A DNA stretch of 64,000 bases. Source: Dasyornis broadbenti (taxonomy: Eukaryota > Chordata > Aves > Passeriformes > Dasyornithidae). The position numbers and the translations under genes are program-made. The stretch spans positions 1,357,961 through 1,421,960 of the forward strand of contig VZRN01001124.1 of the NCBI GenBank assembly GCA_013397935.1, given 5' to 3'. The notes beneath the pieces are model-generated. The model worked only from the letters and a program-made list of their open reading frames with translations. It ran no database searches and had not been told where the DNA came from. Below are positions 47,374 to 60,800 of the stretch, in pieces. How positions within the stretch are numbered: the stretch's first letter is position 1; each line of letters starts with the position of its first letter.

Positions 47374-50300
47374 TATGCAAAAAACATACTCTGCATTCTG
47401 AGGTTTTATAAAGGAAACAGCTTAATGCTACAATCAGTGGAACACATTCTTGAGAGGTTTTAGATGCCCTAACTTCCTCCAAGTAAAACTTAAGAAAGCT
47501 GATGTTTCTCATATGTTGATAACAGGGGAAATAAAGCCTCTTCTCACTTCAGAGCTTCTTGATGCACAACAGTGAATGAGTGATAATGACTTGTAGTTAC
47601 TGGCCCCTCGGTGACCCTTTATAAAATAAGTCGGTGGTTTTGAATCTCCTTCCTGCTGAGGCAATAACATGTATCACACAGTACTGCTCTATATTGCAAG
47701 TATTGGCTGCAGCAAAGAGATGACAACCTCTGAATAGTCCTCAAAAGTGTGTCACTTCCTTCACCCAAGTGAAGTCTGTTGATTTTGGGATGACCCATAT
47801 TGCTCATGGTAATTAAGAGAAGACTGCTATCAATAGGGACTTCTGGATTTTAGGTCCCCTTATTAAAGGAGAAAAGTTTTAATTTTTGTTTGCGTCTTTT
47901 TTGGTTCATTTCTGCAGTAGATGAACTTGATAAAAGATTTCTTGTTTACACTTTGTACTACTGTTGTTGCAATATTACAGTATTTTCTGTAAGGAGAAGG
48001 TGAAGGTCGCCTTAACTCTAAGCAATTATTTAATTACAGGAGCTGCCTAAGTTTAGTATAGAAGTGAAGGGCTTTTGTCAATTGTGCTTCAAGTTAGTGC
48101 TTGTTTGGTGTGGTTGTTTGTGGGTTGGGGTGTTGTTGGTTTTGTTGGTAGATGCTTTTTTGTTGTTTTTGAGGAGAAAGCAAACAAAAAACCTGTTTTT
48201 TCATAAAACGTGAATGCTTTTGTGGTCTAGTTTACATCTGGTTTTTACAGAAGGTAGGTTTTTCCTTTAGTTTAACAATACTCTGGCTGTTCAGCCTTCT
48301 CCTTCAGACAGTGCTTCAGAGGTTAGGTGGATACAGACAACACGTTCAATTTTCTTGCATTTCATGAATGAAATTCAAGTGTCTTCTATTTGCTTTTGAA
48401 ATTATTAACATAAGGCTTACATTTGAGGCATAACATATTTTTAAGCAAGTCTTCCATTTTCAGTATGTAGGATAAAAGGCCCTTCCCTTTGCATGTAAAT
48501 CTGTGGGTTAAATTGGGTTCCTAAGCGCCTATTGTATTATAAGAGGGCAGATGTTTGTTTTGTATTTAGTCATTGTCATTCATACCTGGAGGGCATTACT
48601 TAAATGCAAATGCCCATTTCTTGCATGTATTAAATGTCTGTTAACAATCTGCTGCACAGTCTTGGCTATAAAAAGTTAAAATGCAGGTGGTACTTGACAG
48701 TGTGCTAGTGTCTGACATGTTAATTGTGCCATCTTTGTCACATTTCTGGATTGGAGACCTGATTTTAGGCTGTGGGTCACCCATAGCTTCGTGTATTAAC
48801 AGTTATATTTTGTGGTGTTTTTAATAAGTAAAGGGATATGCACATGTTTAATAGGGAGGGCAGGATCCAGGGCATTTAAACAGTCTGTAACAGCTGGAAA
48901 TAGGTGTAAAAACTTTTACAATAAGCTTACTGTTCTTAAAAGGCTTTCACCAGAAAGCAGACACATGGCACTGCTCCGTAGTCCAGCTGTGAGTGTGCTC
49001 AGTGCTGGGCAGTGTATTGCAGTGGTGAGTGTGTATTCTGCCTCAGACTCCCAGTCTGGTGTCTGAAAGACAGCAGTATTTGTTAATTTTTCTCAACTGT
49101 TGTATGTGGTTGAAATAGTTGCTTGGAATATCATTCATCTGAAGTGCCCTGGATGTTTTCCAGACACCAAGAGAGAAAGGGTCCTGATGCTGAAGTCCTG
49201 GGTCATGTCTTCATTGCTAAAACAGTAATTACTACACTGATACGGCAGTCTTGACGTAAAATTCCTGATAGAGTCAGTGCAACTCCATGCAGCTGATGAA
49301 GTCTTGTGTGAGGAATGAAATAATGACACTGACTTTTTACTTGATGTAAAATTTCCAGTTCGCTTCTGGCACCCTTACATTATTATAGCTATCTCAATGG
49401 AAAATTTACATCTTTCTCTTTAGCAATGAAAGCAGAGCCAAATAGTGCAAATGAAGGGTTGAGAAAGGGGATATGGTGCATAAAACAGGATGATCAGATC
49501 ACTCATGGCCACATATTGCTTGAGTTAGTTTCATTATAGTACAAACAAATGCACTTTGTTCTGCCCTCCATGATGTTGCTTCCTTGTGTAATACTAATAG
49601 GCTTGTGCCCTTCCCTCTGCAGAAATAAGGGATAGGGTTTGGACATAAAAGCACTTAGTTACACTTCTCTAGATGTGTTGTTTATCAGAAATCCTTATTT
49701 GCAGTACACCTTATCCAGGCAGTCAAAGAATGGGAGATTTGGGGTGGCTGAGATCATTCCTAAACCATTCATCATAGTAAAATCTATGCCTTTTTTAAAA
49801 AAAAGAATTGTGAGGTAGCTTGAGCTGTGAAATGGAAGTAAGTTACTCTGTCTGGGAAGAAACACTGGCTATGGTTCTACTACGGTTCTGATGAGCACAC
49901 TGGGCTCCTGTCTCGGTTGTGCCGTGGACTGCGTGATCCTTAATCCCAGTCCTCTTCCTTTGTTCTTTGCGTTGTGTTTCTAGATAGCAAGTTTTCACCT
50001 CACAGTCTTTCCCAGTGTGTCCGCACTGAGACTTTCAGAGTGTGAATCACAGTTCTGGCTTGTAGGTGTTTCCATAATATGAATGACCACAGTTCATGTT
50101 GTGCAAAGTTTGTTGTTTTGCTTTTTCTTTTCTTCCCCCCACCTAGTTCCATTGCAGGGAGAAAATTGACTTTCTTCTGATGCCCCCCCCTTTTTACAAT
50201 GAACTTCAGGTTTTTTTAGACATTAATTTCCTTTCTTGTTTGGGAAAAACAGATATGTATTGGGTTAAAACAATAATTAGGCTTGGCTATTTATACAGGT

Positions 50301-53300
50301 GGGGAAACCACGTGTAGAAGGAAAAGGAAGAATTAAGTCTCCTAGTGAACTGGGAAGAAAAGAATAATTATTCTTTTTCCTTCTACCTGCTGTCAAAGTT
50401 GAGGTGCACCATACTTTTCTAGTACCTCTCCTACTTTTTGTTTCTGTAATATGAGAGTATTTGACAACACTGTGGCAGCTTCTCTTGCATATGCAGTGCA
50501 GTCAGTTAATTTCTTATGCCAGTAAGATGTTATTGAGACTCGTGGGAAAATGTCAAGAGGCAAATAAGACTAACTTGAAAAATATTAATAATTTGTCATA
50601 GCTCTACATGGAAATACTCCAAATCTTTAGTTTGGGAGTTTGTGCATGGCTAGGTTTATGCCTAAAGCATAAGAGTAAAGCAGACCTGTATGTAACACTG
50701 TTATTTTTTTAAGCACAAAACCTCTTCCAAAGTTCCTTCGCCTGAGCACTGTGTGTACAAGACACAGCAGTGCAAGAGAAGGTGCTCTGGAGGTCTTCAA
50801 CCAGACAATATTCTGTCTGCAGCTGAGCTGGGCAAACAAGTTGCCTTATTGCTTTTTGTAAAATCTATATGCCTTTTAAAACGAAGATCCTTTTGACAAG
50901 GAAAGCAACTGTGTGTGCAGTCAAAGGGGCAGATTTCAGGACACCAAAACATCTGTGTTGTAGTGGGAGACTAGGGGATGGGAAGTAACAGGCCACTGGG
51001 GAAGGGCAGGAATGGGTGGCCAATTCAATCAGACAGCAGAACAAAACCCATCTGACCCAGCCCAATACAAAGGGCATATTTAAATCAAGATCCCTGCAAA
51101 TATAGTGTAGCTGCAGTTCAATTTGCACAGTTTCTGGTTTGGCCTGGAATACTGCATTTGTCTGGCGTGTGTGACACCCTGCACTGTCCTGGGAGTTTGG
51201 AGAACTCCTCCAGCTGCTCCTCATTTTGCAGCTTTACAGCCTTCCCTTTGTACACCATGCCACCACTTCTTAAATATTGGTTTTAGTCTCCTTTTTGGAG
51301 TCTTCATCCTTGATTGCATACCACACTATCAATGTATGCATGTCACACAATTCTGCAAACACCAGAATTCAGCAGACACCAAGGAGAGTGAGCAATTAGT
51401 CTTGAGATGATGCAGAGCAGTGATTGTAGTAAAAACAACAAAACAAAGATGTTAAACAGCTCCTATGTAACTTTTAAAGCCCTGAATTTCCTTTGCCTCT
51501 CAGATTTTCCTAATTTTTAAGTAGAATCAAAACCTTCTCCAGAAAGAAAATGAGGCATTCTGGGGCTGAATTCCAAAATGTTTCCCTTCTTGCACACGCA
51601 AACTACCAGCCTATAAAAAGTTAAGTACAGAACTAATGCAGTCTGCTTTCTTTTGAATATTATCAACACTTCTCCAAATGTGGAGACTTTTATTCTGGAG
51701 GATTTGAGCTGACAACTGTTTTCTGGAAATGTCCTTAAATTCTACATTATGAAGAGACAAATAATGTCGATGATTATTTTATGTCTCTTCAGCTAAGCTA
51801 GCAGAAGATCTTTTTTTTAGTTCCATCAGTACAAACACTCCAGATAACTTGCATGACAAATACTGACTGTAAAACGACAAAAGGAGCCATAAGGAATTGA
51901 TTTGGTTGCATCAATGTTCTTGGCTAAAGCAGAATCATCTTCTGTAAGGGGTGATTTACAAAGCTTGGAACAGGTTGCTCTGTTTATTTGCTGCCTTAGA
52001 GGTGGTAAATTAAGTATTACCAGTGATACAAGTACAAGCACAAGGTTACAGATTTCATTATCTGAAATAGCCTTTTTCATCTCCTTTTTTTCCCTCCTTC
52101 CTAACAAGCTCTCACAAACACTAAATCTTGCATCTTTAACTGGAGCACAGTCTGCACAAAAAGCTGAAGTAGTGTCTACAACTTGGCACTTAAAGCTTCT
52201 CTTAACTTTACACCCTCTAAAGCTCAGTATCATGTAGCAGGTTCCATTTAACAAGGTGGTTTTATTTGGGAATACTCTTAACTGTTGGGAGAAAACCACG
52301 ACAAATTGTGGAACCTACATTTGAGACTTAACTGCACTTTTTGTTCTAATGAGTAACATTTGTCAGCAGCTGAATCCAGCACATGCTATTTCTGAGTCTT
52401 TTTTTTCTGCAATTTACAAAAACAGTACATATTGTACCTTTTGTGGAAATAGAAGTAAAATATCTTTTTTTCAGCTTTCTTAATATTTGTGTTTTTTGGA
52501 GTTAACATCTGGAACTGGAACTAAACATTGGAAACAATTCAGATCAGAAACAAGCATACCTTTGTCAAGCCTGTATTTGTTCAAGTCCTGGATAAAATTT
52601 GCAAGCCAAATTTTCCAAATTATGTAGAACCACTATTTTATCCATTAAAAGTTTGGAACCCTCATCACTGTGTAATCTACTATTATTGGCCAGACAGCTG
52701 TCTGCCAAACCAAGGAGGAATAAAATAAACCGAAAAAGAAAAAACAACAGAAAAGAACCTTGCTCCTGTTGAAATCCAGAAGCTAAAAAGGGGACTCTGC
52801 AGGGTTTTTTCCATTCATGGATTGACCTGAACTGTTATTCCCAGTAAAAGTCATGTTTAGATGTTCAAGGAAGTCACCCTTTTTGTCTGCATTCTTCTAA
52901 ACCAGTTTATGCAGAAGTCAGACAAGTCTTGAGTTTCCTCTGCAGTTTTAAAGTTGTTGAGCATTTCATGAGGGTGGGGGGAAATCCACGCCTATTAAAT
53001 TTAGAATAACAACAGGAAAATTGTTGCCATGTACTCTGCATCACAGAATGTGAAGCATCCAAGTATATTTTTTTTCCTGTCACATCCCCCAACCCTATTT
53101 TTAAGCACTGCCTTCTGTGCTTACCCATTTTGGCAAAGCCCAACAGCAGTATCATGTAAGAGACTACTTCAGCGCCACTTTTGCTTAATCTAAAATCAGA
53201 AAATAGCAGAAATCTCAATGGTCTGGCTGTTTCCCATTTTTGTGGATACAAGCGGAGTGCCATATTAATTCTCACAAAGAAAACCGTCATGAGTCACCTG

Positions 53301-56300
53301 ACAACTCCAATGTGGAATATGGTAAACTCTGTTACGGAATTTGAGCTATTGTTGGCGAAGCTGCTGCTATTAGACAAAATGCAGGTTTGTACTTTAAAGA
53401 ATCCTTAATCAAAATAAACCCACTGACAAGGCAATGAAGCTACTGTTGAAGTCAATGTGCCTGCGATAAGAATCTCTGTTCCTATCATGATATCTTCTCA
53501 GTGGCTTGCTGAGTGACTTACCTCAGAACATGGTCTTCAGAGACTTCTGAACTGAGCTTCTAGCTAGTGGTAGGGGCACTATCAGCTTTTGCATGAGAAA
53601 CATTATAAAGCAATACTCCAGTGCAAGTAACTTCTCATTAAAGATTACCCATACAGTTAGCTTTCTTGGCCCAGGGTTATAAACTGTAAATGCTTACAGC
53701 ATTTCTCACTCTTACGAGCAGCGGCACATAGACCAGAGCTTTGTATAGATGGAGGAGGTGAGCATCCAGTGCAGTAGTCTGTGATGGGTCTGGAGAAGTT
53801 GCTTGGTACAGCTTGAAATAGCAGGTGGTGTGTGGGATCTGTGACAGCCTTCCTTGTGTCACACTGTTCTTAATTTGACGTAGAGGAGGACTGGAGGCTG
53901 GCTGTGGTGCCGGTGGATCACCCAGGTGTGCGATGGGTCTCTGCCCTCCAATTCCTCCGTTTTGGCACCGTGTTGGAGTCAAACTTCCTAATGCAGACCT
54001 GTAAAGTACTGCTGCCTACTTGCTCTTAGAGAAGGGAAGTTTTCACCTTTCTTATGGGGTTTATTGTATTCATTTAGACTGGGATTTTCAGTGTACCTTG
54101 GGAACTTTGTCCATCTTCATTAAGTTTGATGGAAATTGTCAGTTTAAGCTCCCTTGGAGTTCAGTACAGGTTCTAATCTCCAACCAGCACCAAACTCAGA
54201 AGCTGACTTTTAAGACTGGAGAATTCTCAGTTTAGCAGCCATTTTCAAAGTAGTAGTTTCCAGAGCTTGTTCTTGGTGTCTGTCTGAAGCCAATTCCCTA
54301 ATCCCCAATAGATGGTATATTTGTGTTTAAGCTGTCATGTGCGTTGTGGTTTTTGAGTGGCAAATTGCAGCAGAAGCCTCAGAAGAACAAACAAATGATT
54401 GTGAACAGTATACTGCTTTTGGGAAGATCCCATGTATATTTTAACCTCTGTAAAAAGCTCGGGTGAGAACCTTCCTGAGGTCAGGAAGATGTGGGGGTTC
54501 AGACTGCAGAGATTTTATCTGCTTAACATTAGCTAGTCAGGATTGCATGAGGCTGCAATCCTCAAAACTGTTTGGCTGAACACCAGTTGTGCATTGCACA
54601 GAGAGAGATTGCCAAGAACCAGTTTTGCAATAATGTTTAGAAATTTCCTCTAACAAAACAGACGAAATAAAAATTGCTTTATGCTCTAGTGAATCATATT
54701 CTTCTCTAAATAAAATGTTTAAAGTGCTTGCAAGTCTTAATCTGATGAGTATCTCATTGTAAGTTGACATGTCCCCAAATCACAGCTGATACTTTGGGTT
54801 TTGTTTAGTTTTTCAGCAGATCTTGAAATATGTTCTGTATGCTGCTTGGTGGTCCTTGTAGTGTTGTCAGCTCACATGGGGCTTGGCTGTCATCCTTTCC
54901 AGCTGCTAAAGCTGTGTTAGAAGTTGAAATATGCTGTTCTATGTAACCAATTTCAGTATTTGCTACAGCAATACTAAGGGCAGTCTGGGAGAGCCATTGC
55001 CTGGTGCACCAGGAGAGGCATTTGTGTGGTGTGCTTAATGGGTGGTCTTGGGAAAAGACAAAAAAGTTTGAGAAACCCTCCTTTAAAATAATGTGGGCAC
55101 ATAAAAGTGGTCTTGAACACATGAAGCTTGCTTCCAGGATCTGCAGAGATGGAAGTGCACTGAATTATTCACACTGAATCCAAAAATTTTGCTTTTTTGA
55201 CATGTGAATTTTTTTTTACTTGGAGTAGGTAATATAACTAGAAACAGGACAGAAGAATAATGGGTAAGTTCAGAGTGTGTTGTTGGAGATTTTAAAAGTA
55301 TTTAATTGCCACCCAGCTAAATAGAACAAATCCTAAATTTCATAATTTGCGTAAAGCACTTTTGCTGGACTTCTTCAGAGCATGCTCTTCAGAGAAATAC
55401 TTTGGCATCTCTTGACCAAGGGAAATGAACTAATTTAGGCCAGTGGAGATTAAATGGTATATAATCGGTGCTATATTTTGTTGTTACTGCTAACATTATT
55501 ATTTAAAACCTAGGCTGCCAAACAAAACCAGTGGTCTGAAGTAACTCTCATCCTCCTAAAACCCTGTCATTATTGTATGTGTGGGAACCCTATGCAATAT
55601 GAAAAATATAACAAGATCTTCAAAAGACTTGCTGATGTTTCATTTAAAAAATAAAACAAAAGTAACTCGACGTTTCTTTAATGATATTTTAACATTACTA
55701 TTTGATAAAGCTGCTAAATTTGTCTGTTTCAGGAGTGCAATAGAAACAGTGATGTGAGTTACTGGGAAGTTCAAAACTATTTTGTGTAAAACCTGGCATA
55801 AATACAATTGATCCCAGACCCCCTTAATCAAGGTTTTGAGTGAAACAGTATGAGTTCTGTCTACTGAACTTTTTTTTTTTAATTAGTTTTTGATTTCAAG
55901 ACACGTAAAAGAAACTTCTTTCTTGAAGCAGGAATTAACTGTATAAAAACCATTCCTGGGGAATGGCTATCCAACTACTATTAAAATTCACCTTTTGCAA
56001 GCAGTTCTGTAGCTTCTGTATTATCCTCTAGTATCTTCAGAGCACATTCCTCTCTGCATTGTGTTTCCATTCTCTTCCCCATTGATGAAAGCCACAAAGT
56101 CTAACCTGATGTAGTTTCTTCAGTGTGTCCTTTCTCCACTGGCTAAGAAAAACTGAACTTCAGCCTCTCGAAGAAGTGTTTGCTGATTGGTCTGTTGTTT
56201 TACTATTTTTTTTATCTCACAGCTTTCCCAGCGCCTCTTCTTGATGAGAAGAACAAGCTTCATATGTTTTCTAAACCCACTTAAAGATTTTTCATATACT

Positions 56301-57440
56301 TTCTGTGGACCCTTCCCAGCTTGCTACTGCTAAACCAGATGTCCTTTAAACTTGCATAATTTATTTATATAACCCACTTCCAAATATATTTGTGGCTAAA
56401 GCTGTGTCACATCTTGTAGGTGCATTGATGGATGAACAGCCTTGCTTTTACTGTAACCTGATAGCAAATAAATCACTGAGATCCTATCTGACTTCTGGTA
56501 CTCTGCAGGGATACTCAAGATAATACTTAACATATGTAAACAAGACTTTTACCAAATATATTTTATAATATGGAATAGTAGTGTGGATTGGATTACTGCA
56601 TGTGAGTGTATGCCTGGGGTGACCATGCAAATAATTTAAAATACAGGCTGGCAAAGAGGAAAGTTTACAAAAATTGCCTAACATCTGCTGTATACAATGT
56701 ATGTAAATGTATGATATTCTTAGTGGTCTCATCCTGAATTTCAGACCTTGATTCTAAGTAAAATCCGATAAAATGGAAATGAATCCTTCTTATTTGATAA
56801 CCAGGACACCTCATAATTTGGAAAGCAAATTTCCTATCAAATGGATTGAATAGGAGGGTTAGAGGAATGGGATGTAATTTGGAGAAGGCATGTACTTTCC
56901 TCTTCAAGTAGTGCTGTGAACCAGCCATCACTGACAGGATCAGCTCACAGAGAAGTCTTAGCCGTGTCAGGAATGAAAAGCTGAGTGCATCATTGACCCT
57001 TTTGTTGGAATATCTTCAAGTGCCTTACTTGAGCATGAGTGGCTTCACTGCAGCCCTTTGAGATAATTACTAGCAGAAGGAAGGATATGTTTGTAGCAGG
57101 AGGAGTGATTTTCACAAATCGTTGGGCTGAGGTTCCTGCTCAAGTTCTTTGTTAAGGGGGTACGTGTAGGAGTGAAATCAAGGAGCCCTGATTTCTTTTT
57201 AGTCTTGCGCCCTAAAACCTGCTACTGCCTACCTCTGTGTTGGAGCTAGAATATTGTGTATTTTAGTTATTACACTGGGAATTCACTTTATTTTCATTAA
57301 TGTGTTTTGAGGACGACAGCCATGGCTTTTAGAGCCATATTCTTTAGAGGACTCTACCTGACAAGTTGAAACTTGGGTTGAATATATGCAGAAGTACAGG
57401 AAGATCAACATTCAGTCTTATCTTTTGAAGTTGATGGTTT

Positions 57441-57892
57441 CCCAGTGCAGGAAGGACGTCAACCTGTTAGAGAGTCCAGAGAAGGACACCAGATTGATTA
57501 GAGGGATGGAGGACCTCTCCTATGAGGAAAGGCAGTGAGAATCGGGGTCTTTCAACATGGAGAAGGCACTGGGTTGACCTGGTTGTACCTGAAGGGAGCT
57601 TACAGGGCAAGATGGAGAGAGACTTTTTACAGGAACATGTAGTGACAGGACAAAGAGGAATGGCTTCAAACTGAAAGAGAGTGAGTTTAGATTGGATATG
57701 AAGCAGAGAGTGAGAGCTGGAAGAGGTTTGGCCAGAGAAGCTGTGAATGCCCCATTCCTGGAAGTGTTCAAGTCCAGGCTGGATGACGCTTTGAGCAACC
57801 TATTCAAAGGTCTCCCTGCCCACTGAAGGAGGAATTGAAACTGGATAATGTTTAAGGTCACTTCCAACCCAAACCATTCTGCGATTCTATGA
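57441..57892 (+). repeat. CR1 LINE, 5'-truncated copy in LRP5 intron 1
   Basis: About 450 bp of CR1 3' sequence: 'GGAAGGACGTCAACCTGTTA', 'GAGAGTCCAGAGAAGGACAC', 'ACCTCTCCTATGAGGAAAGG', 'GTAGTGACAGGACAAAGAGG', 'GGCTTCAAACTGAAAGAGAG', 'AGTCCAGGCTGGATGACGCT' and a terminal 'CTTCCAACCCAAACC...GCGATTCTATGA'. It lies in the sense direction of LRP5. The antisense 115-codon frame across it (57520-57867) is not a gene. Confidence 0.95.
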
Positions 57893-60800
57893 CATCCAAG
57901 GTCTAAGCTTCCATATGCTCCAGCGAGTTAGGGCTGGACAAGAGAGATCACTTTGTGTTGTAGAAGTGGTTTCTCCAATTAATTTATGGCTGCCAGGACC
58001 TTACTAACACGGTCCTGTTTCTGCATAGCAGCTATATTTAAGTGTAGAGAGCTGATGCATACTTACTCTATATCCCGCCTTTGAATTTCCATGACATGGT
58101 GTTGCCTTGGGTGCAAAAGTTTTGACATGTTTGTTTTTTACCATCTTGCATGCCTGTGGCAGGGGTGTGGGGGGGTTTTTTTGCTCTTTGGTAATAAATG
58201 TTTTTGTGGTTTGGGACATTGACTGCTGCAAGAATTATGCTACTCTCTCTGTCCAGCCGTACAGATGGCTTAACCACAGAGGTCTCCATTGCAATTGTCC
58301 TGTTAAGGATTGAAATAATATTTAAAATATCAGTTGGTGCACATGCTGTAATTTTGGATGGCTATTTTCACTTGTATGCTTATTACAATGAGATCCTCAT
58401 TTTATGTTGTGTGCCAGGTTCCCAAGATCCTCAGTCACTTTTCTTAAATGCATAGTTAAACTTTTCCATGAACTTTAGCCTAGTTAACTGGTTGAAGAAC
58501 TGTTAAGTTAGGCTTTTCTCCTGTGCTAAACATAGGATTTGTGTTTGTTCTCTGCTTCTGGTGCTTTCAAGGGTAGAAATCATGCACATGCCTCAGTATT
58601 CTCATGTCTTTCTATTTTGGCTTTAAGGGGAAGGAGACAAAATGTAGGCATGTCAACAAGTATAAAGCACTAGTATAAATATAACTTTTTAAAACTCTTG
58701 CTCAACTTGTCTTAAACCTGTTGCAGCTTTGCAAAAAACCAACAGCTGATGACAAAAGCGCTGTTGATTATCATTTATGATCATCTTAATCTTAATATGT
58801 ATGTTGAGCCCTGTCAAACTGGTTTTTAAAAAGCTGTCACTGAAACTAACAGCAAAGATCATATAGAGCATTTTTTGGTTGTTTGTTCCATGTCACTTTG
58901 CTGGGGCTAACGGGTACCCCTGAAGCATGTAATGAAATTTAAGTGCTCTAAATAGGATTGGTACAATTAAAATAGTGGAAGTTAACTGAATTCAGAAGCT
59001 GGTACTGTTTATGGTGGTCAACTAAATGAATTATACAAAAGTGTACAAATACTCCAGTCTTGAATTATGTCTGCACAAAACAACTTTCCTGATGCAGATG
59101 AAACAATTCAAATTTAGTAATTGGCCACAGACAAGATATAGCATTTAAAGGATCAAAGGCAAAGTTGGCAATTGAACCCTTGCTTGATTTCCTACCCAGC
59201 CTGATCAGGAGTGTTTCCTTTTCATCAGTTAATAGACTCATGAGAAGTTCTATTTTCACACGGTTGTACAATAGACCTCTGTGCAGATAGCTCACTACAT
59301 TGTCAAGTTAAGGGCGCGTTTTCCAGTTAGCAGAAAACCACTGGAAAATTGGTGGGTTTTTGCACAGAAATAATATGTCTTTCTAGAATGAAGTGGTTTT
59401 GATCAAGTACTGCACAATCCAAGTAAGATTGTAGAATTGCTGCAAGAAGAAAGTCTGTAACTTTGGATAATTTAGGCTGTTATCTGTTTAGAGTTTATTT
59501 GAAAATTTGTGGGATTTCAGGTTCTTTTTTTATATTGTCCAAAGACTGAACTACAGCTATGTACAGATATTTTAAATATTGCCTGTTATGAAAAAATATT
59601 AACTGTTCTAATTTTACTGAAAAAGAATTTTTTTTTTTTTATGACTACGTTAAAATGCCATTTCAATTGGGTGGTAATAGACTGGATATAAACAGTTTAT
59701 CCTCCACATTCAGCATTCATACTTTCACTGTTTATTCTTCTATTTTTTTCAAACTGGAAACTGGTGTTTCCCTTTTCAAGCAATTTGCAGTTGTCAAGGG
59801 TATTGCTGATCAAAATAAAGCATAACACTCAGTGTTCCTTTGAGTCTCTTAACCTTCTAACCATGGAATAACTTCTCAAGCAAGGGATATTTCCTCTTGT
59901 GAAACATAAGCTAATTTGAAAGTAAATGGTAGTCAGTTATTGCTGGGATTTTTTGGGTGTTCCCCATCCATCTCCTCAGAAACTCCTGTTTACTGACCTT
60001 CCAGTTTGCCTTGTCAAGAGCTGTGCAGTAAAGAATTAAATGCATCAAGGACAAGAGTATTCTGTGGACCATCAAGCCCAGTTCAGGATTGAGAAGACAG
60101 CATGATTTGGTAGGATATTGGTCTTCATGTTCTTGGAAGTGAAGTTTTCGTTCTACTATCATGTGGAATTCAAAATAAACTTGCACTGTGTATGGGTGGG
60201 ATGACCTTGAATCTCTAGCATGATTTATTGGTGGCACAGCAAATCAAGGTTTTGGTCAATACCATTTGTTTCAATGCTTTTTGAGCTTGTTTTGTTTCTC
60301 ATTCTAATGCCTTAAAACCCCTGTTGGTTGTCACTGCACAGAGTACGAATTTATCTTTTGAATTGCTAAACCGTTCAGTTTAGTAATTTTATGAAACTAA
60401 ATGCTATGTGTCTATCTTCCTAGAAACACATTTGCTGTCTTGGTTACCTCTTTCAGATTTACTGCTTACTAGCTGGGAAAGTTGAAAATTTGAAAAGTTC
60501 TATGAACTTTTCTTGGGGCATCTTGGCAGTTGTATTTAGTCAAAGCTGCAGAGTTACGAGAACTAACTTTGCCAGCTCGTGAGCCATCACATTCTGACCT
60601 GAAGTGATAAATATAAGACTGTGGAAGCAGAGCATTGAATTGCTTTTCTGACATTTGCTTTATTTCTTTTATTTATATGAGAGACATGGAGTTTCTTCAG
60701 CAGTATTCCAGTCAAGAATTAGTGTTGAGAAGCAGTACTTTTGATCACTGTTTTTTGTTAGAGTTTTTGTCTTTTTCTTGTTTGTTTGTTTGTTTTCCCA

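Larger units (their letters stand above)
44888..57440. other. Intron 1 sequence with scattered simple repeats
   Basis: About 12.5 kb of AT-rich intron. It contains a T/G-rich tract near 45661-45720, a (TA/TG)n microsatellite at 47334-47373, a second G/T-rich stretch near 48105-48175 and a segment at 51826-52237 that is open on both strands (see findings). An A-rich stretch near 52725-52760 follows an AATAAA but no coding similarity was found. No exon of LRP5 or of a nested gene was recognised. Confidence 0.5.

Noticed and set aside
52528..52760. 66-codon + ORF followed by AATAAA and an A-rich stretch, considered as a processed pseudogene
   Set aside because: The A-rich part is short and mixed, no parent gene is recognisable and no target-site duplication was seen.
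57520..57867. 115-codon - strand ORF
   Set aside because: It is the antisense of a CR1 3' region; the same kind of false frame occurs in the copies at 9.3 and 24.1 kb.
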